Part shown: piece by piece, positions 34,712 to 46,585 of the stretch
Position numbering within the stretch: the stretch's first letter is position 1
Layout of the letters: every line of letters starts with the position of its first letter
Assembly: GCF_030272615.1 (NCBI RefSeq)
Contig: NC_081414.1
Location: forward strand, 782,354,119 to 782,418,118
Length of the DNA stretch: 64,000 nt
Origin: Cryptomeria japonica
Lineage: Eukaryota; Streptophyta; Pinopsida; Cupressales; Cupressaceae
Direction of reading: 5' to 3'
Notes under the pieces: generated by a model
Database searches by the model: none
What the model was told of the DNA's origin: nothing
Seen by the model: only the letters and a program-made list of their open reading frames with translations
Program-made: the position numbers and the translations under genes

Positions 34712-37108
34712 ATGATGATTAAGTTTTTGGTCTTAGTAATTACTGTGAGTATTGCAGCGCATAATTCCAGTGGTGTAATTTTGGATCGTGGAGATACGCT
34801 TCGATTGGGGGATTCGCTCACTGGAAATCAGAGCCTTATTTCCAAGAATGGCACGTTTGCATTGGGATTTTTCAGTCCCAAAGGAACAAATAATTGGTAT
34901 ATTGGCATCTGGTATACCCTAATCTCTCAAAAGGCCACAGTTTGGGTGGCTAACAGAGAAAATCCTGTCAGAAACATGACCGGCGTTCTGAGATTTTCGG
35001 AAGATGGTCATCTCAGATTGTTTGATGGAAAGGGCCGCTCGGTTTGGTCAACTGCTATTGGCCAGAAAGGATCACGAGCTATAATAACAGACTCTGGTAA
35101 TTTTATTATGCTGGACACCTACAAGTCTGCGATTGTTTGGGAGAGTTTCGCGCATCCGACAGATACATGGCTGCCTGGCATGAAGATGTGGAAAGGCATG
35201 ACAATAATTTCCTGGAAGAATACTTTGGATCCTGCAAGTGGGCTCTTCTCTTTCCTAATGGACATGTCTCCGGGAAAGACACAGATGATGATGTTCTATA
35301 ATAACACTGTTCCATATTGGTCCAGTGGAGAATGCTCTGGGAATTCTTGTACTAAGGTTCCCGAATTGCAAGTCAAAAAGAAAGTTCTAGCGTCCTCTGT
35401 GAGGCTTTCTCCTTCAAGAATATACAATGCTTTTGGCATTAGCCCGATAGATCATACCCCCACGGGACGATTCGTGTTAGATGAGAACGGCGAATTACAA
35501 CTGTACTTCTGGATGGATGATGGTAGATGGAGTATGAAGTGGTCGACACATCGAGGTCAATGCAGTGACTATGAAATCTGCGGGGCGTATGGACTTTGCA
35601 ATGCGAATGATGTGTGTAGTTGTGTCCAGGGCTTCACGCCCTACAACGACTCTCGAGGTTGGTGGTCAAGTGGGTGCTCTCGGCGAAGACCCCTGCAATG
35701 CTCTGCTACAGAGGGCACAACCGACGGCTTTTTGGAAGCCAAGAACCAATACTTATCCGAAAAAGAAGCCGTCATAATCAACAACGAGCCGACACAGCAA
35801 GGCTGCCAGACTGCTTGTCTCAACAATTGCTCCTGCACAGCCTTTGGTCTCGCTATTTCTGATCGACCCGTCTGTAGATTGTGGTTTGGCAATTTGTGGG
35901 GAATGCGCGTTTCATCAGGGAGCCAATCCGTCTTCATTAGGCTGGCTTCTTCTGAGTTGCGGCACTCCACGTCGGAGCGAAGGAACAAAACTTCTGGCCT
36001 TATTATTTTACTTTCGGCCGCCGCATCCTTTTTTGTTGTTTCAGCTCTCCTGTTAACAGCATTTATTCTGTGGAAACGTCGAAGACTGGTGAAGAAAAAC
36101 GTGGAAGAGGAGGTGCCAGTGTCGCTCAAAAAGTTCAGTTACAAAGAGCTGCGAATTGCAACGGAGAATTTCAAGCATAAATTGGGTAGCGGAGCATTTG
36201 GCTCTGTGTTCAAAGGAACTCTGCCGGACAACACGATTGTTGCGGTTAAAAGATTAGAGGGTTCCACGCAAGTAGAAAAACAATTCCGTGCGGAAATAAT
36301 CACCACTGGCAGAATACAGCATGCGAATTTGGTCAGGCTGTGGGGGTTCTGCGTAGAACATTCACGAAGGTTACTTGTGTATGCCTACATGCCCAACGGC
36401 TCCCTAAACTCCTTCCTCTTCTCCAAGTCGGAAGACGTGGAGAAGGTGTTGGACTGGACGACCCGGTTTCAGATCATACTGGGAACTGCACGAGGATTAG
36501 TTTATCTCCATGAGGAATGCAGGGATCGCATCATTCACTGCGATATTAAACCTGAAAACATTCTCTTGGACGGTGACTTTAGCCCAAAGGTGGCAGATTT
36601 TGGACTAGCGAAGCTGGTAGGTAGAGATTTCAGCCGTGTACTGACAACCACAAGAGGAACTCGTGGGTACTTGGCTCCCGAGTGGATCTCTGGCGTTCCT
36701 ATCACTCCCAAGGTGGACGTATACAGTTTTGGCATGACGCTTTTGGAAATTCTATCAGGCCGAAGAAATTTGGATTTAACAGTAGAGGACAGTAGGATGT
36801 ACTTTCCTACCTGGGCTTCATCTCAAATTCAGAGAGAAAACATATTGGGCGTTGTGGATGCAAGAATAGCAAGTGAGGTAAATATTGAAGAGGTGAGAAG
36901 AGCCGCTGTCATTGCTGGGTTGTGCATTCAAGACGATGAGAATCAGAGGCCAAGCATGAGTGAAGTGATAAAGATACTGGAAGGCACGATGGAGGCTTCT
37001 GTGCCACAAATTCCAAGGTCTTTACAGGTCCTAGCAGGTCAGGTAGACGACAATGATAGCTGCAGTCAACATGATTCCATAGCAAATGTTTCCGTATATA
37101 CAAAATAG
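34712..37108 (+). CDS. G-type lectin S-receptor-like Ser/Thr protein kinase (RLK2)
   Basis: Intronless 798-residue paralogue of RLK1. Signal peptide about 1-20. Bulb-lectin about 25-150. EGF-like cysteines in 'CSDYEICGAYGLCNANDVCSC'-type order at about 284-304. PAN domain about 330-412. Membrane span about 428-453 (LIILLSAAASFFVVSALLL). Kinase domain with GSGAFGSV, Lys513 in VAVK, catalytic Asp611 in HCDIKPEN, DFG at 629-631 and APEW. The Cys before Asp611 marks a non-RD kinase. It lacks the few residues present in RLK1 after 'WSSGEC'. The kinase half is nearly identical to RLK1 while the lectin half and C-tail differ more, as expected if ligand binding diverged. The gene sits between two inverted-repeat arms. 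Expected at the plasma membrane; ligand and pathway unknown. Confidence 0.95.
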   Translation: MMIKFLVLVITVSIAAHNSSGVILDRGDTLRLGDSLTGNQSLISKNGTFALGFFSPKGTNNWYIGIWYTLISQKATVWVANRENPVRNMTGVLRFSEDGHLRLFDGKGRSVWSTAIGQKGSRAIITDSGNFIMLDTYKSAIVWESFAHPTDTWLPGMKMWKGMTIISWKNTLDPASGLFSFLMDMSPGKTQMMMFYNNTVPYWSSGECSGNSCTKVPELQVKKKVLASSVRLSPSRIYNAFGISPIDHTPTGRFVLDENGELQLYFWMDDGRWSMKWSTHRGQCSDYEICGAYGLCNANDVCSCVQGFTPYNDSRGWWSSGCSRRRPLQCSATEGTTDGFLEAKNQYLSEKEAVIINNEPTQQGCQTACLNNCSCTAFGLAISDRPVCRLWFGNLWGMRVSSGSQSVFIRLASSELRHSTSERRNKTSGLIILLSAAASFFVVSALLLTAFILWKRRRLVKKNVEEEVPVSLKKFSYKELRIATENFKHKLGSGAFGSVFKGTLPDNTIVAVKRLEGSTQVEKQFRAEIITTGRIQHANLVRLWGFCVEHSRRLLVYAYMPNGSLNSFLFSKSEDVEKVLDWTTRFQIILGTARGLVYLHEECRDRIIHCDIKPENILLDGDFSPKVADFGLAKLVGRDFSRVLTTTRGTRGYLAPEWISGVPITPKVDVYSFGMTLLEILSGRRNLDLTVEDSRMYFPTWASSQIQRENILGVVDARIASEVNIEEVRRAAVIAGLCIQDDENQRPSMSEVIKILEGTMEASVPQIPRSLQVLAGQVDDNDSCSQHDSIANVSVYTK

Positions 37109-37316
37109 TAGCGTGTTATAAACAAGAGGTTAGTGATAGACGCTAGGAATCTCGACGATGTATCTTCAATAATTGTGAGGGCATTTTTTAATATTTTAAA
37201 ATATAAAGAACATATTTTCATTTCTATTTGAATATTAAAATATCAATAAATATTTTTAAGAATATAAATCATAATTGATATTAGCATGCGTTATTAATAT
37301 ATCAAAATATATATAA
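37109..37316. other. RLK2 3' flank, AT-rich
   Basis: Short region after the stop with 'ttttaatattttaaaatat' and further AT-rich sequence; probably contains the 3' untranslated region. No exact polyadenylation signal can be singled out with confidence. Confidence 0.4.
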
Positions 37317-38270
37317 CTAGCAATTGGGCTTTGGTGTGTAATAGGTATGCTAAAGAGGTCTGGAAGATCAATTAGAGAAAATTTTGGTGTATTTTGCATA
37401 CTTTTGTCCAGCGTGTAAGTTTAATTGGCAGGCCATTGAAAAATTGATGTTGTTTGTGCAAACAAGGTCTCAATCAAGAGGTGAAGCTTAAAATGAACTA
37501 TGCATCAAGTTATAGGGATCCAAACATGACATTAAAAAAAAAGTGAATCAAGAAGATAACTAGATTCCATTACCAACAGGATCATGTTATGTTTGTAGTG
37601 CATGGAGAGGGAGATAGATATATGAATAGGTAGAGAGGGAGGGAGAGGAAAGGAAAGAAATGAAGAAAGAGGAGAGAAGTAGAGAGATATAAAAGGAGGG
37701 AGTGATAGAGAGGGAGATAGAAGGAGAAGATGAGGGAGAGGGAGAAATAGAGATAGAAAGAGGGAGACAATGAGAGGGGGAGATAGAGAAATTGAAAGAT
37801 AAAGATACAAGAAGAGATATATAGAGAGAGCTAGAAGGATATATATAAAGAAATAATAGTAGAGATAGGGTGAATAATGAAAAGATAGAGATAATGAGAT
37901 ATAGATAGAGAGGGAGAGGAAGAGATGGGAAGATAGAGCTAGAGGGGGCAAGAGAGAGATAAAGGAGGTAATATAGAGAAGAAGAGAGAGGGGGGAGAGA
38001 TAGACATAGAGATAGAGAGAGAGAGAAACATGGAGTGTGTGTGAAAGTGTGAGAGATATTGAGAAAGAGATGGGGAGGAGTAACAAGGAGTGTGTGAACA
38101 AGATCTTGAGAGATATATAGATAGAGGATAGAGAAATAAAGAGATATAGAAAGAGGGGGTAATGTAGAGAGAGAGAGAGAGAGAGAGAAATGTGAAGATT
38201 GAGAGGGAGATAGAGAGGAAGAGGGAGAAGGTAAATAAAGAGATAGAGAGTGATGCAGAAATAAATTAAA
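37317..38270 (-). repeat. Right arm of inverted repeat flanking RLK2
   Basis: Starts CTAGCAATTGGGC and reads away from the gene. About 270 bases ('ggtatgctaaagagg', 'gttgtttgtgcaa', 'ggatcatgttatgtttg') match the reverse complement of 34293-34010, then a GA-rich tract of about 680 bases follows. The GA tract is much longer than the matching TC tract of the left arm. The long reading frame of Leu/Ser/Tyr on the minus strand (37532-38275) is a translation of this tract, not a gene. Confidence 0.7.
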
Positions 38271-38309
38271 TTCATTCTATAAATTAGAATAAAAATTCAA
38301 AATATAACT

Positions 38310-39562
38310 TGTTAGCAGCAACCAAGAAGGAAGACTAAGAGGGGGGGATGAATCAATCTTCACCCGATAAGAGAAGTTAATCACAAAACAAAACTAACAA
38401 ACTGCAGTAATAGGACAAATAAGCAAATTGAAAGCAATACGCACAAAACCAAGATTTTGACGTGGAAAACCTAGTTAAGGGAAAAACCACAGTGGGAACC
38501 TACCCACAGTAAGACAATACACTACAGTAGTATGTAAAAATATTACAATGGGGAATACACATGCATTCATGCACACTGGCTAGAGCTCACTACTCAAATA
38601 TAATGGCCTGAAAGGCTACAACCTTCAAGAAAGTCTCACTCACTTATAATAAGATTTAGACTACAATCTAGAAGAAATGAACTAAAAGAAAAACATCTAT
38701 AAATGCCTCATCATAGTTTCAGTTTAAGCACAACTATTTGCTCTGCAACACCAAATTTCTCCACAATCATAATGTTGAAGGATGAATCACTTGTTCCCAC
38801 ATATACCACTCTTTGATAATATAGACACAACATCAACACCTATATTACATGAATATATCACCTATATATACGATTCATCAACCTTGATAACAAGGTCAAC
38901 TAAACCCTCAACCCTCAATTACAAAATTACATCACATGATAAAAAGATCAACCATCAGACCAATAAAATGATTTACATAGCATATCATGGAACTCAATCA
39001 AACTCCCAAATGCACAACTCCACCAGAAATCATGCCAAGATCAACCACAACACGCTGCACAACCAGGAAAATTGCATAACATAAATATCATCACCGGTTC
39101 ATAGAAACCATCAAAAACTTGCACAATGATAAATGTTGATCACTAAAACAAATAGGGCACGACTACAAAACACCAGCAAGAATGTTAGAATCATTAGGAA
39201 CAACTGCACCAATACCACTTATCAAATCTTCATTGATCAACATCTAAAACTCGTAAATACAACTAATCAACAACTGTCACAAAGAAAGATAACTTGTTGA
39301 TCACCAAATCATGATCCATCTAAAATGAAGATACACAAGACCATCCCAAGAAATATCCCAACATATCAACACAAGATCTGATCACACCGGAATATATCAG
39401 AGGATATAACAAACTTTGCAAAATAGTGATCAGAAAAACAACACTGCAAACCAAATCATAAGATCTTCCCAAACTGTAATCACTGGAGGAATAAACAAGA
39501 ATATGGTGACATCAATAACAACAACATATCCTAACAGTAGCAATGACCAACAATATCCAACA
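38310..39562 (-). repeat. Copia-1 3' LTR
   Basis: Begins TGTTGGATATTG at 39562 on the minus strand and ends CTGCTAACA at 38310. It contains the shared 'gggaaaaaccacagtggga' block on plus. Reading frames inside it (for example 38782-39084) are not genes. Confidence 0.93.
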
Positions 39563-39576
39563 ATCTCCCCCTTTGG
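39563..39576 (-). other. Copia-1 polypurine tract
   Basis: On the minus strand AAAGGGGGAGAT directly precedes the 3' LTR; this is the plus-strand primer for reverse transcription. Confidence 0.85.
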
Positions 39577-39881
39577 CATTGATGACAACATATGAATGTT
39601 AAAAACAATCAATGCAAATGAAGAAGATATCACTAGCAAACCCCCCTAGGGTCAAGATAGATAAAGCAGTTTTTTACATGATCTCTCTCCCCCTTTGACA
39701 ACAATGTCAAAGGTCTCAAAACAAAATACTAAACTCTACTCTCTCCAAAACAGGAGCATGAATCACAAGAATCTCTCCCCCTAAAATACAGACTACTCCA
39801 CAAGAGGAGCAACACCAACTCATCAATTTGGATAAAAGGATAAGACTATGAAGTCCATTAGATTGATGCAACTCAATACAT

Positions 39882-42800
39882 CTAGTTCTCATCAGGAGGG
39901 GTGGATACCCCTAACTTGTCTCTCAAATAGACAAATGTATCTACAGGCAAAGGCTTAGTGAAAATATCTACTATTTGTTCCTTTGTAGATACATACTCCA
40001 GCTTCACATTTTCTTCACTAACTTGATCTCTCAAGTAGTAATATTTGATTGAGACCTGCTTAGCCTTTGAATGTTGCATTGGATTCTTTGATATGTTAAT
40101 AGCACTAGAATTATCACACTATATAATAGTAGGCTCATCATAAATAAATCTAATATCCTCCAACATTTGCTTCATCCAGACTACTTGAGTGTAATTACTA
40201 GCAGCAACAATGTACTCGTCTTCAGCAGTAGGTAAGGACACTGAATCTTGTTTCTTAATAGCTCATGAAACCAACTTCTTACCCAAAAAGAGTGCTCCAC
40301 TGGTAGTGCTCTTCATGTCATCAACATCACCAACCCAATCTGCATCAGTGTAGGCACACAACATGAAATCATCATTCCTCGGATACCACAAACTATAATC
40401 CATAGTTCCCTTTAGGTATCTAAATACCATGTTCACAACAGTGATATAACTCTCTTTTAGATCATCTTGATATCTAGAAGTCATGCACACAACATGCATA
40501 ATGTCTGGCCTAGTCTGAGTAAGATATACCAGTCCACCAACCATAGATTTGTACAAGCTCTAATTAGCTTTAAGAGATTCATCATTCTTAGACAATTTAG
40601 AACCAGTCACCAAAGGAGTTCCAACCAATTTGGAGTCACATACTTAGTTTGAGATATAAATATACCTTTTCCAATCTGTGAAATCTCCAAACCTAAGAAA
40701 AATTTCATTTCATCAATCATAGACATCTCAAATTCTTTTTGCACATCACTAAAAAACTTCATACTCAAGTCATCATCACCTCCAACGATAATATCATCAA
40801 CAAAGACTTCGACAATCAAGATGTTATCATTCTCTATCTTAAAGTATAATTGTTGTAAGCAACACCTTTAGTAAATCCCAATTTCAACAAGTACTTATGT
40901 AGTCTAGCATACTAGGCACTATGGGCTTGCTTCAATCCATAAAGAGATTTCTTCAACTTATATACCATGTCCACATCATCTGATAATGAAAATCAATCAG
41001 GTTGTTCAATGTAGACTTCTTCCTTTGGATCACCATTAGAAAAGGCAGATTTGACATCCATCTGATATACCTTGAAATATTTATAAGCAACATATACAAG
41101 CAACAACCTAACAGCTTCAAGTCTGGCCACCAAAGCAAAAGCCTCCTCATAATTAATTCCTTCTTTCTAAGAATATCCTTTGCAAACCAATCTAGCTTTA
41201 TTTCTAACAACTTCACTGGCTTCATTCAATTTGTTTCCGAATACCGATTTAGTACCGATAACATTCTTATCCCTAGGTCTAGGCACAAGTTCCCATGTAT
41301 TATTCTTTTCAATTTGATCTAGCTCTTCTTCCATAGCTCTCATCCGATTTTCATCTTTATAGGCTTCAGCAACTTTTTTAGGTTCAACTTTAGAGATCAA
41401 ACATACTTCTTTAGTAGCTAACCTTTTTCTAGTCATTAAACCTTTATTCTTATCACCAATAATCTGATTTTTCAGAGTGATTCAATCTTACATACCTTAG
41501 AGTCTTCTAATTGTTTTGATTTTTAGGTTCCTACACCTCTTCATTGGCAATAGAAACATCCAGATTAACTATCTCTACCAGATCATTTTTCTTAGGATTT
41601 TTAGTTTGAATGGGAGCTAAAACAATATGATGTCCATCATCATAACCACATGCTCTAATCTACTTCCCAAGGTTCTCATCCACCTTCACATTTTCCATTT
41701 TCACTACCTTTCTCATTCTCTTATTGTAGCACCAATAGGTTTTTCTCTTAGTAGAATATCCCAAGAAAATTCCTTCATCACTTCTAGCATCAAATTTTGT
41801 TATATCCTCATCTCTCTCGATATAACATTTACTACCAAATACTCTGAAATATCTCACAATAGGAACATGACCAAACCATAGCTCATAAGGAGTCTTATCG
41901 GTATCACCTTTGATATGAACTTTGTTGAATGTGTAAACAACAATGCTAATAGCTTCTCTCTAGTATATCTTTAGAACATTCCCTTCAATTAGCATAGTCC
42001 TTGCAACATCCAAAGTAGTTTTGTCCTTCCTTTCAACGACTCCATTTTGCTAAGGGGTTGTAGGACTAGATAATTGTCTTCTAATCCCATGCTTCTCATA
42101 GAATTAATCTAACTCACTGGAAAATAATTCTCCACCTCTATTAGATCTCAGACACTTCACCTTCAAACCGGACTCAATCTCCACCTTAGCTTTGAATATC
42201 TCAAATTTGTCCAATGCTTCCTATTTCTCCTTCAAAAAGACAACCCACATCATCTTGGAATAATCATCAATTAGTAGTATAAAATATCTATCACTCTGCA
42301 CACTTCTAACATTTGTAGGTCCACATAGGTTAGTATGCACAAGATCTAGTAGTCCATCTAATGTATATTGTTTTCTCTTGAAATAAATCCTTGCTTTCTT
42401 ACCCAACTGACATTCCTTACATACTGGATTAGCTGGCTTAACAATCTTAGGTATATCTATAACAACTTGTGTAGAACTGATTTTAATCATTGAATCAAAA
42501 TTTACATGACACATTTTCCTATACCACAACCAATTCTCATCAATATAATAAGTCAAACAACTTTTCTCACCGACATTCAAGTGAAAAATGTTACCTTCAA
42601 TCTTAGTTTCAGATGCAATCTCTATACCAGAGGCATTTAGGATCTTCCATTTTCCATCTTTCAATTGTAGATCATAACTTTTATCAACCATTTGTCCAAC
42701 AGTTGAAAGATTATGCATCAAACCTTCAACATACAAGAGATCATCAATCTTAATCTTACCATCAAAAGAAATAGAACCTCTCCCATGGATCACATAGGAT

Positions 42801-44043
42801 TTGTCATCTCCAACTTTGACTATTCCACCATCATATCTTTTCATACTCACAAATTTGTTTTTATCACCGGTCATATGATGTGAAGAAAAAATGTCAATTA
42901 CCCATTCATCTTTTTCTTCAACCTTAGCAGCTAAAGCTTTTTCCTCAATAGTACAACTAGTGGAATCAATAGGTACAGGTTCATCTTCCTTAATGGAAAG
43001 GAATACAACTTCATCCACTTCTGATTCTTCATTTGTAATACCTTTGTCAGCAACATAATAACAGTTCTTTTGATTCCTATACTTTTGGTTAGGCTTGCAA
43101 GGCTTATCATACTTCTCATGCTTTTCATATGTATCATTCCTATCATACTTATCAATTTTATCATGTCTGTCATACTTAGCATTCTCTCCAGGGATCAAGA
43201 AGAAAAATGTCCTATCTTATTACAAGAGAAGCATTTCAAAGGAAAATTTCCATGATAACAATCAACTCCTTTAGGAAATCTTTAGGCAATCAGTTCTTCA
43301 AGCTCATCTAGCTCTCTTTCTTTCTCTTTCATTTCTCTTCTCTCTCTTTAATATCTACATATTTTGCACTCATTAGGATCATACCTCTTCTTAACTGATA
43401 TAGATGTAGATTCTATAAATGTAGTCTAAGACTTTCCATATGATTCCCCGAATTCACTTAGGTCAAATGCAACAATCTTTCCAATTAGCATATCTCTTGT
43501 CACTGTAGTCACACTATGGATCTCATCAATAGCATATTTATAAGTCAGAGGCAAAGATCCTAGCACCTTAGCAACAATTTAATCTTCCTCAATGGTTCCA
43601 CTAGTACATATGATACCTAGGACAAGATCGTTCACCTTAGCCATGAAAGGGTGTACGTTCTCATCATCTCCTATTTTCAATGTCCCATATTTTCCTTTAA
43701 AACTCTATAGCTTAGAAACTTTCACTTGTTTATCACCTTCATATAGGATCTCAAGCTTCTCCCAGATCTCATTTGTGGTCTGAAGTCCCATTACATTAGT
43801 CATCTCAGAGTTAGTCAAGGCACTAAGAAATGCTTCTTTCACTCTAATATTATCTACAACTTCCTTGATCTCATTAGGAGTAGTCAGTCAATTCAGAGGA
43901 ATAAAATAGGCATTTTTTGTAATCTTCTAGTAATCTTCTCCAAGACATTTCAAGTGCACTTCCATCTAGTTCTTCCATATAGCATAGTTATTTCCATCAA
44001 ACCTTAGACTACCCTTCTTAAAGATAACACCTTGAGTTGCCAT
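39882..44043 (-). pseudogene. Copia-1 gag-pol polyprotein, broken
   Basis: Gag starts MATQGVIFKKGS at 44043 and soon meets stops. A zinc-knuckle 'CFSCNKIGHF' near 43230 lacks its last Cys. Protease is read as 'WVIDIFSSHHMTGD', where the active-site D-S/T-G is replaced by DIF. Integrase has 'WYRKMCHVNF' and 'VCKECQLGKKAR'; its first catalytic Asp is Asn ('LVHTNLCGP'). Reverse transcriptase has 'ELVPRPRDKNVIGTKSVF' and an FVDD box near 40800. RNase H region has 'YTDADWVGDVDDMKSTTSG' and 'TKEQIVDIFTKPLP'. The frame shifts between 44043 and 43198, 41857 and 41436, 41436 and 40819, and 40819 and 40556. Inactive. Confidence 0.88.
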
Positions 44044-44085
44044 CTTGGATCTCCTCAAGCAGCTAAGCTTCTACCAGAGGATCTA

Positions 44086-44097
44086 TCTTTGATACCA
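44086..44097 (-). other. Copia-1 primer-binding site
   Basis: TGGTATCAAAG, two bases after the 5' LTR on the minus strand, matches the 3' end complement of initiator tRNA-Met with one change from TGGTATCAGAG. Confidence 0.85.
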
Positions 44098-44099
44098 AT

Positions 44100-45348
44100 T
44101 GTTAGTAGTAACCAAGAATGAAGACTGAGTGGGGGGATGAATAAGTCTTCATAGGATAATAAAAGTTAATCACAAAATAAATTTGATAAATTGCAATAAT
44201 AGGATAGATAAGAAAATTGAAAGAACAACACATAACACAAGGATTTTGAAATGGAAAAATCGGTTAAGAGAAAAACCATAGTGGGAACCTACCCATAGTA
44301 AGATGATACTCTACAGTAGTATGTGAAAATATTACAATGGGGAATGCACATGTATTCAGGCACACTACCTAGACCTCACTCCTCAAATATAATGGGCTAG
44401 AAGGACACAACCCTCAGGGAAGTCTCACTGACTTACATTAAGATTCAAACTACAATCTAGAAGAAATGAACTTAAAGAATAGCATCTCCAAATGCCTGAT
44501 AATAGTTCCAGTTAATCACAAATGTCAACTCTGCAACACCAAATCTCTCCACAACCACAATACAAAAGGATGAATCACTTGTTCACACATATACCACTCT
44601 TTGATAATGAAAAGAACATCGACACCTAAATTACATGAATATATCGCCTATATATACAATTCATCAACCTTGATAACAAGGTTGGCTAAAGCCTCAACCC
44701 TCAATTACAAATTTAAATCACATGATATGAAGATCAAACACCAAACCAATATAATTACTTACATAGCATAGCATGGACCTAAATCAAATTCATAAATGCA
44801 CAAATCCACCAAAAAACACGCCAAGATCAACCACAACACACTGCACCACCAGTAAAACCACATAACACGAAAATCATCACTGGTTCATAGAAAGCACCAA
44901 AAAATCACAAAATGATCAATAGAGATCACCAAAACAAATAAGACATGACTAGGAAACGCCAACAAGCATGTTATAATCATTAGGAACAACTTCACCAACA
45001 CCACTTATCAATTCTTCATCGATCAACATCTGAAACTCAGGAATCCAACTAATCAACAACTGTCACGAAGAAAGATAACTTGTAGAGGACCAAATCACGA
45101 TCCATCTAAAATGAAGATATGCAAGATCATCCCAAGAAATATTGAAAAATCTCAGCACAAGATCTGATCACACCGGAATATACCAGAGGATATATCAAAC
45201 TCTAAAAAATAGTGATAAATAAAACAATGCTACAAATCAGATAATAAGATCTTCCCAAACTGCAACCACCGGAGCAATACACAAGAATATGTTGACATCA
45301 ATGACAACAACATATCCTAGTAGCAACAATGACCAACAATATCCAAAA
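44100..45348 (-). repeat. Copia-1 5' LTR
   Basis: Matches the 3' LTR along its whole length. Its outer end, expected CA on plus, reads AA at 45347-45348. It ends at 44100 in CTACTAACA on the minus strand, followed by the primer-binding site. Confidence 0.92.
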
Positions 45349-45353
45349 TAACT

Positions 45354-45980
45354 GTTCTACGATAAATTACTATTTTTTATTGATAATAACCTTATCATTT
45401 TATTAAAATATCATTTAATTTCACATTCAAGTTCAATAGATGGAAAAAATAGAACCACCCTTGCTAACCCTTATGTTAACTCCCAACATTACCTAGACAA
45501 AAAAAATAGACACTGAATAATCAAAATTGGAGACATTCTCTAGTACCCACATTACATTTTAAGCTCCCACCATACATATTGTATGAAACAAAGCCCATGA
45601 AGACTAGGGATCATAAACAAACCCTAAAATCAAAAATTCACAACAAAAATTTGCAAGCATAGCCACTCCCCATAATTCATTCCTTCTACTTCTTCACCAC
45701 TAGTCTGCTCAGATCTTGAAGCACTGACCGAACTTTGGGATTCTTTTTTCACATACACTCACTCCACCAATGTTGTTTCTTGCTTCAAGTCTCGTGTATT
45801 CAAATACTCCTTCGAAGATACCCAACCCATTTGGGCTTCCACCCAATTTTCATCCAAGTATTCCCAAACACACTCTAGATAAGAAATGGTTGTACATGAG
45901 TTTTAACATACCCAAACTACCTCTAGTCTCCATGGTGCACCGACAAACAAACACCATGCTTTGCCATCGCCAATATGACC
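45354..45980. other. Unassigned spacer between the two Copia elements
   Basis: About 620 bases with no recognisable gene. Before insertion of Copia-2 it would have continued at 50944. A plus-strand open stretch at 45770-46015 has no family-like motif and runs into the LTR. Confidence 0.4.
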
Positions 45981-46447
45981 TATTAGGGTTTCAAGCAGAT
46001 CCGAAGAAAATATGAACTAACAATTATATGTAGATTTAAATACAAAAGATAAAGAAATAAAACAGGACACAGATAACACATAGACTTAACGTGGTTCACC
46101 CAGAATGGGTTACGTCCACCATACACAACCGTCCAATCTTTCTTATTATACAACAAAAATAGTACATCAACCTTACAATTCCTAAAACATCCCAGCCACT
46201 TATAACATGCATTTTTAGGGCAATAAACAAAGTCAGCCTTTTTTAGGGTTTTATTATAATGTCGGTTTTCATCAACGAAAAATGGCAAAAAAAAAAAAAT
46301 TCTCGGGGGCTACCGCCCCTGAACCCCTGCTTTTCTCAGGGGCTGCCACCCTCGAACCCTTGCCCAGGGCCCAGCCCGGCCCCAGACCCCGACGGGGATA
46401 CATGCTAAGTGTACAGTACTTTGTTGATCAGTCGCCACATTTCAACA
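45981..46447 (-). repeat. Copia-2 3' LTR with GC-rich block
   Basis: Starts TGTTGAAATGTGG at 46447 on the minus strand. The terminal base pair at 45981-45982 reads TA instead of TG on plus. It contains a GC-rich block (46301-46398) of 'ggggctaccgcccct'-like units that is absent from the other LTR. Confidence 0.92.
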
Positions 46448-46460
46448 ATCTCCCACTTGG
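46448..46460 (-). other. Copia-2 polypurine tract
   Basis: On the minus strand AAGTGGGAGAT directly precedes the 3' LTR. Confidence 0.8.
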
Positions 46461-46585
46461 AGACTGATCAGGCTCCACACTGAACAATCTCCTACACTTG
46501 GAGACTGATACTACACAACACCACTGTACATGCAACATCCACAGGATAAAACACTAGGACTCGACTAGTATAAATGCCACAATTA

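Larger units (their letters stand above)
38310..45348 (-). mobile_element. Complete Copia LTR retrotransposon (Copia-1), TSD TAACT
   Basis: 7,039 bp element with LTRs at 38310-39562 (1,253 bp, 3' LTR) and 44100-45348 (1,249 bp, 5' LTR). They are flanked by identical TAACT at 38305-38309 and 45349-45353. Internal order on the minus strand is primer-binding site, gag, protease, integrase, reverse transcriptase and RNase H, polypurine tract, which is the Copia order. The two LTRs differ visibly throughout, so the insertion is old. The coding region has stops and several frameshifts. Confidence 0.94.

Noticed and set aside
35641-36129. 162-codon antisense frame inside RLK2 (similar antisense frames in RLK1)
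   Set aside because: Shadow frames opposite a strongly supported receptor kinase; no recognisable domain.
37532-38275. 247-codon Leu/Ser/Tyr-rich frame on the minus strand resembling a membrane protein
   Set aside because: It is a translation of the GA-rich repeat tail of the inverted-repeat arm; the hydrophobic look comes from CT-rich codons.
38782-39084. 100-codon plus-strand frame
   Set aside because: Lies wholly inside the Copia-1 LTR and is not conserved as a frame in the other LTR.
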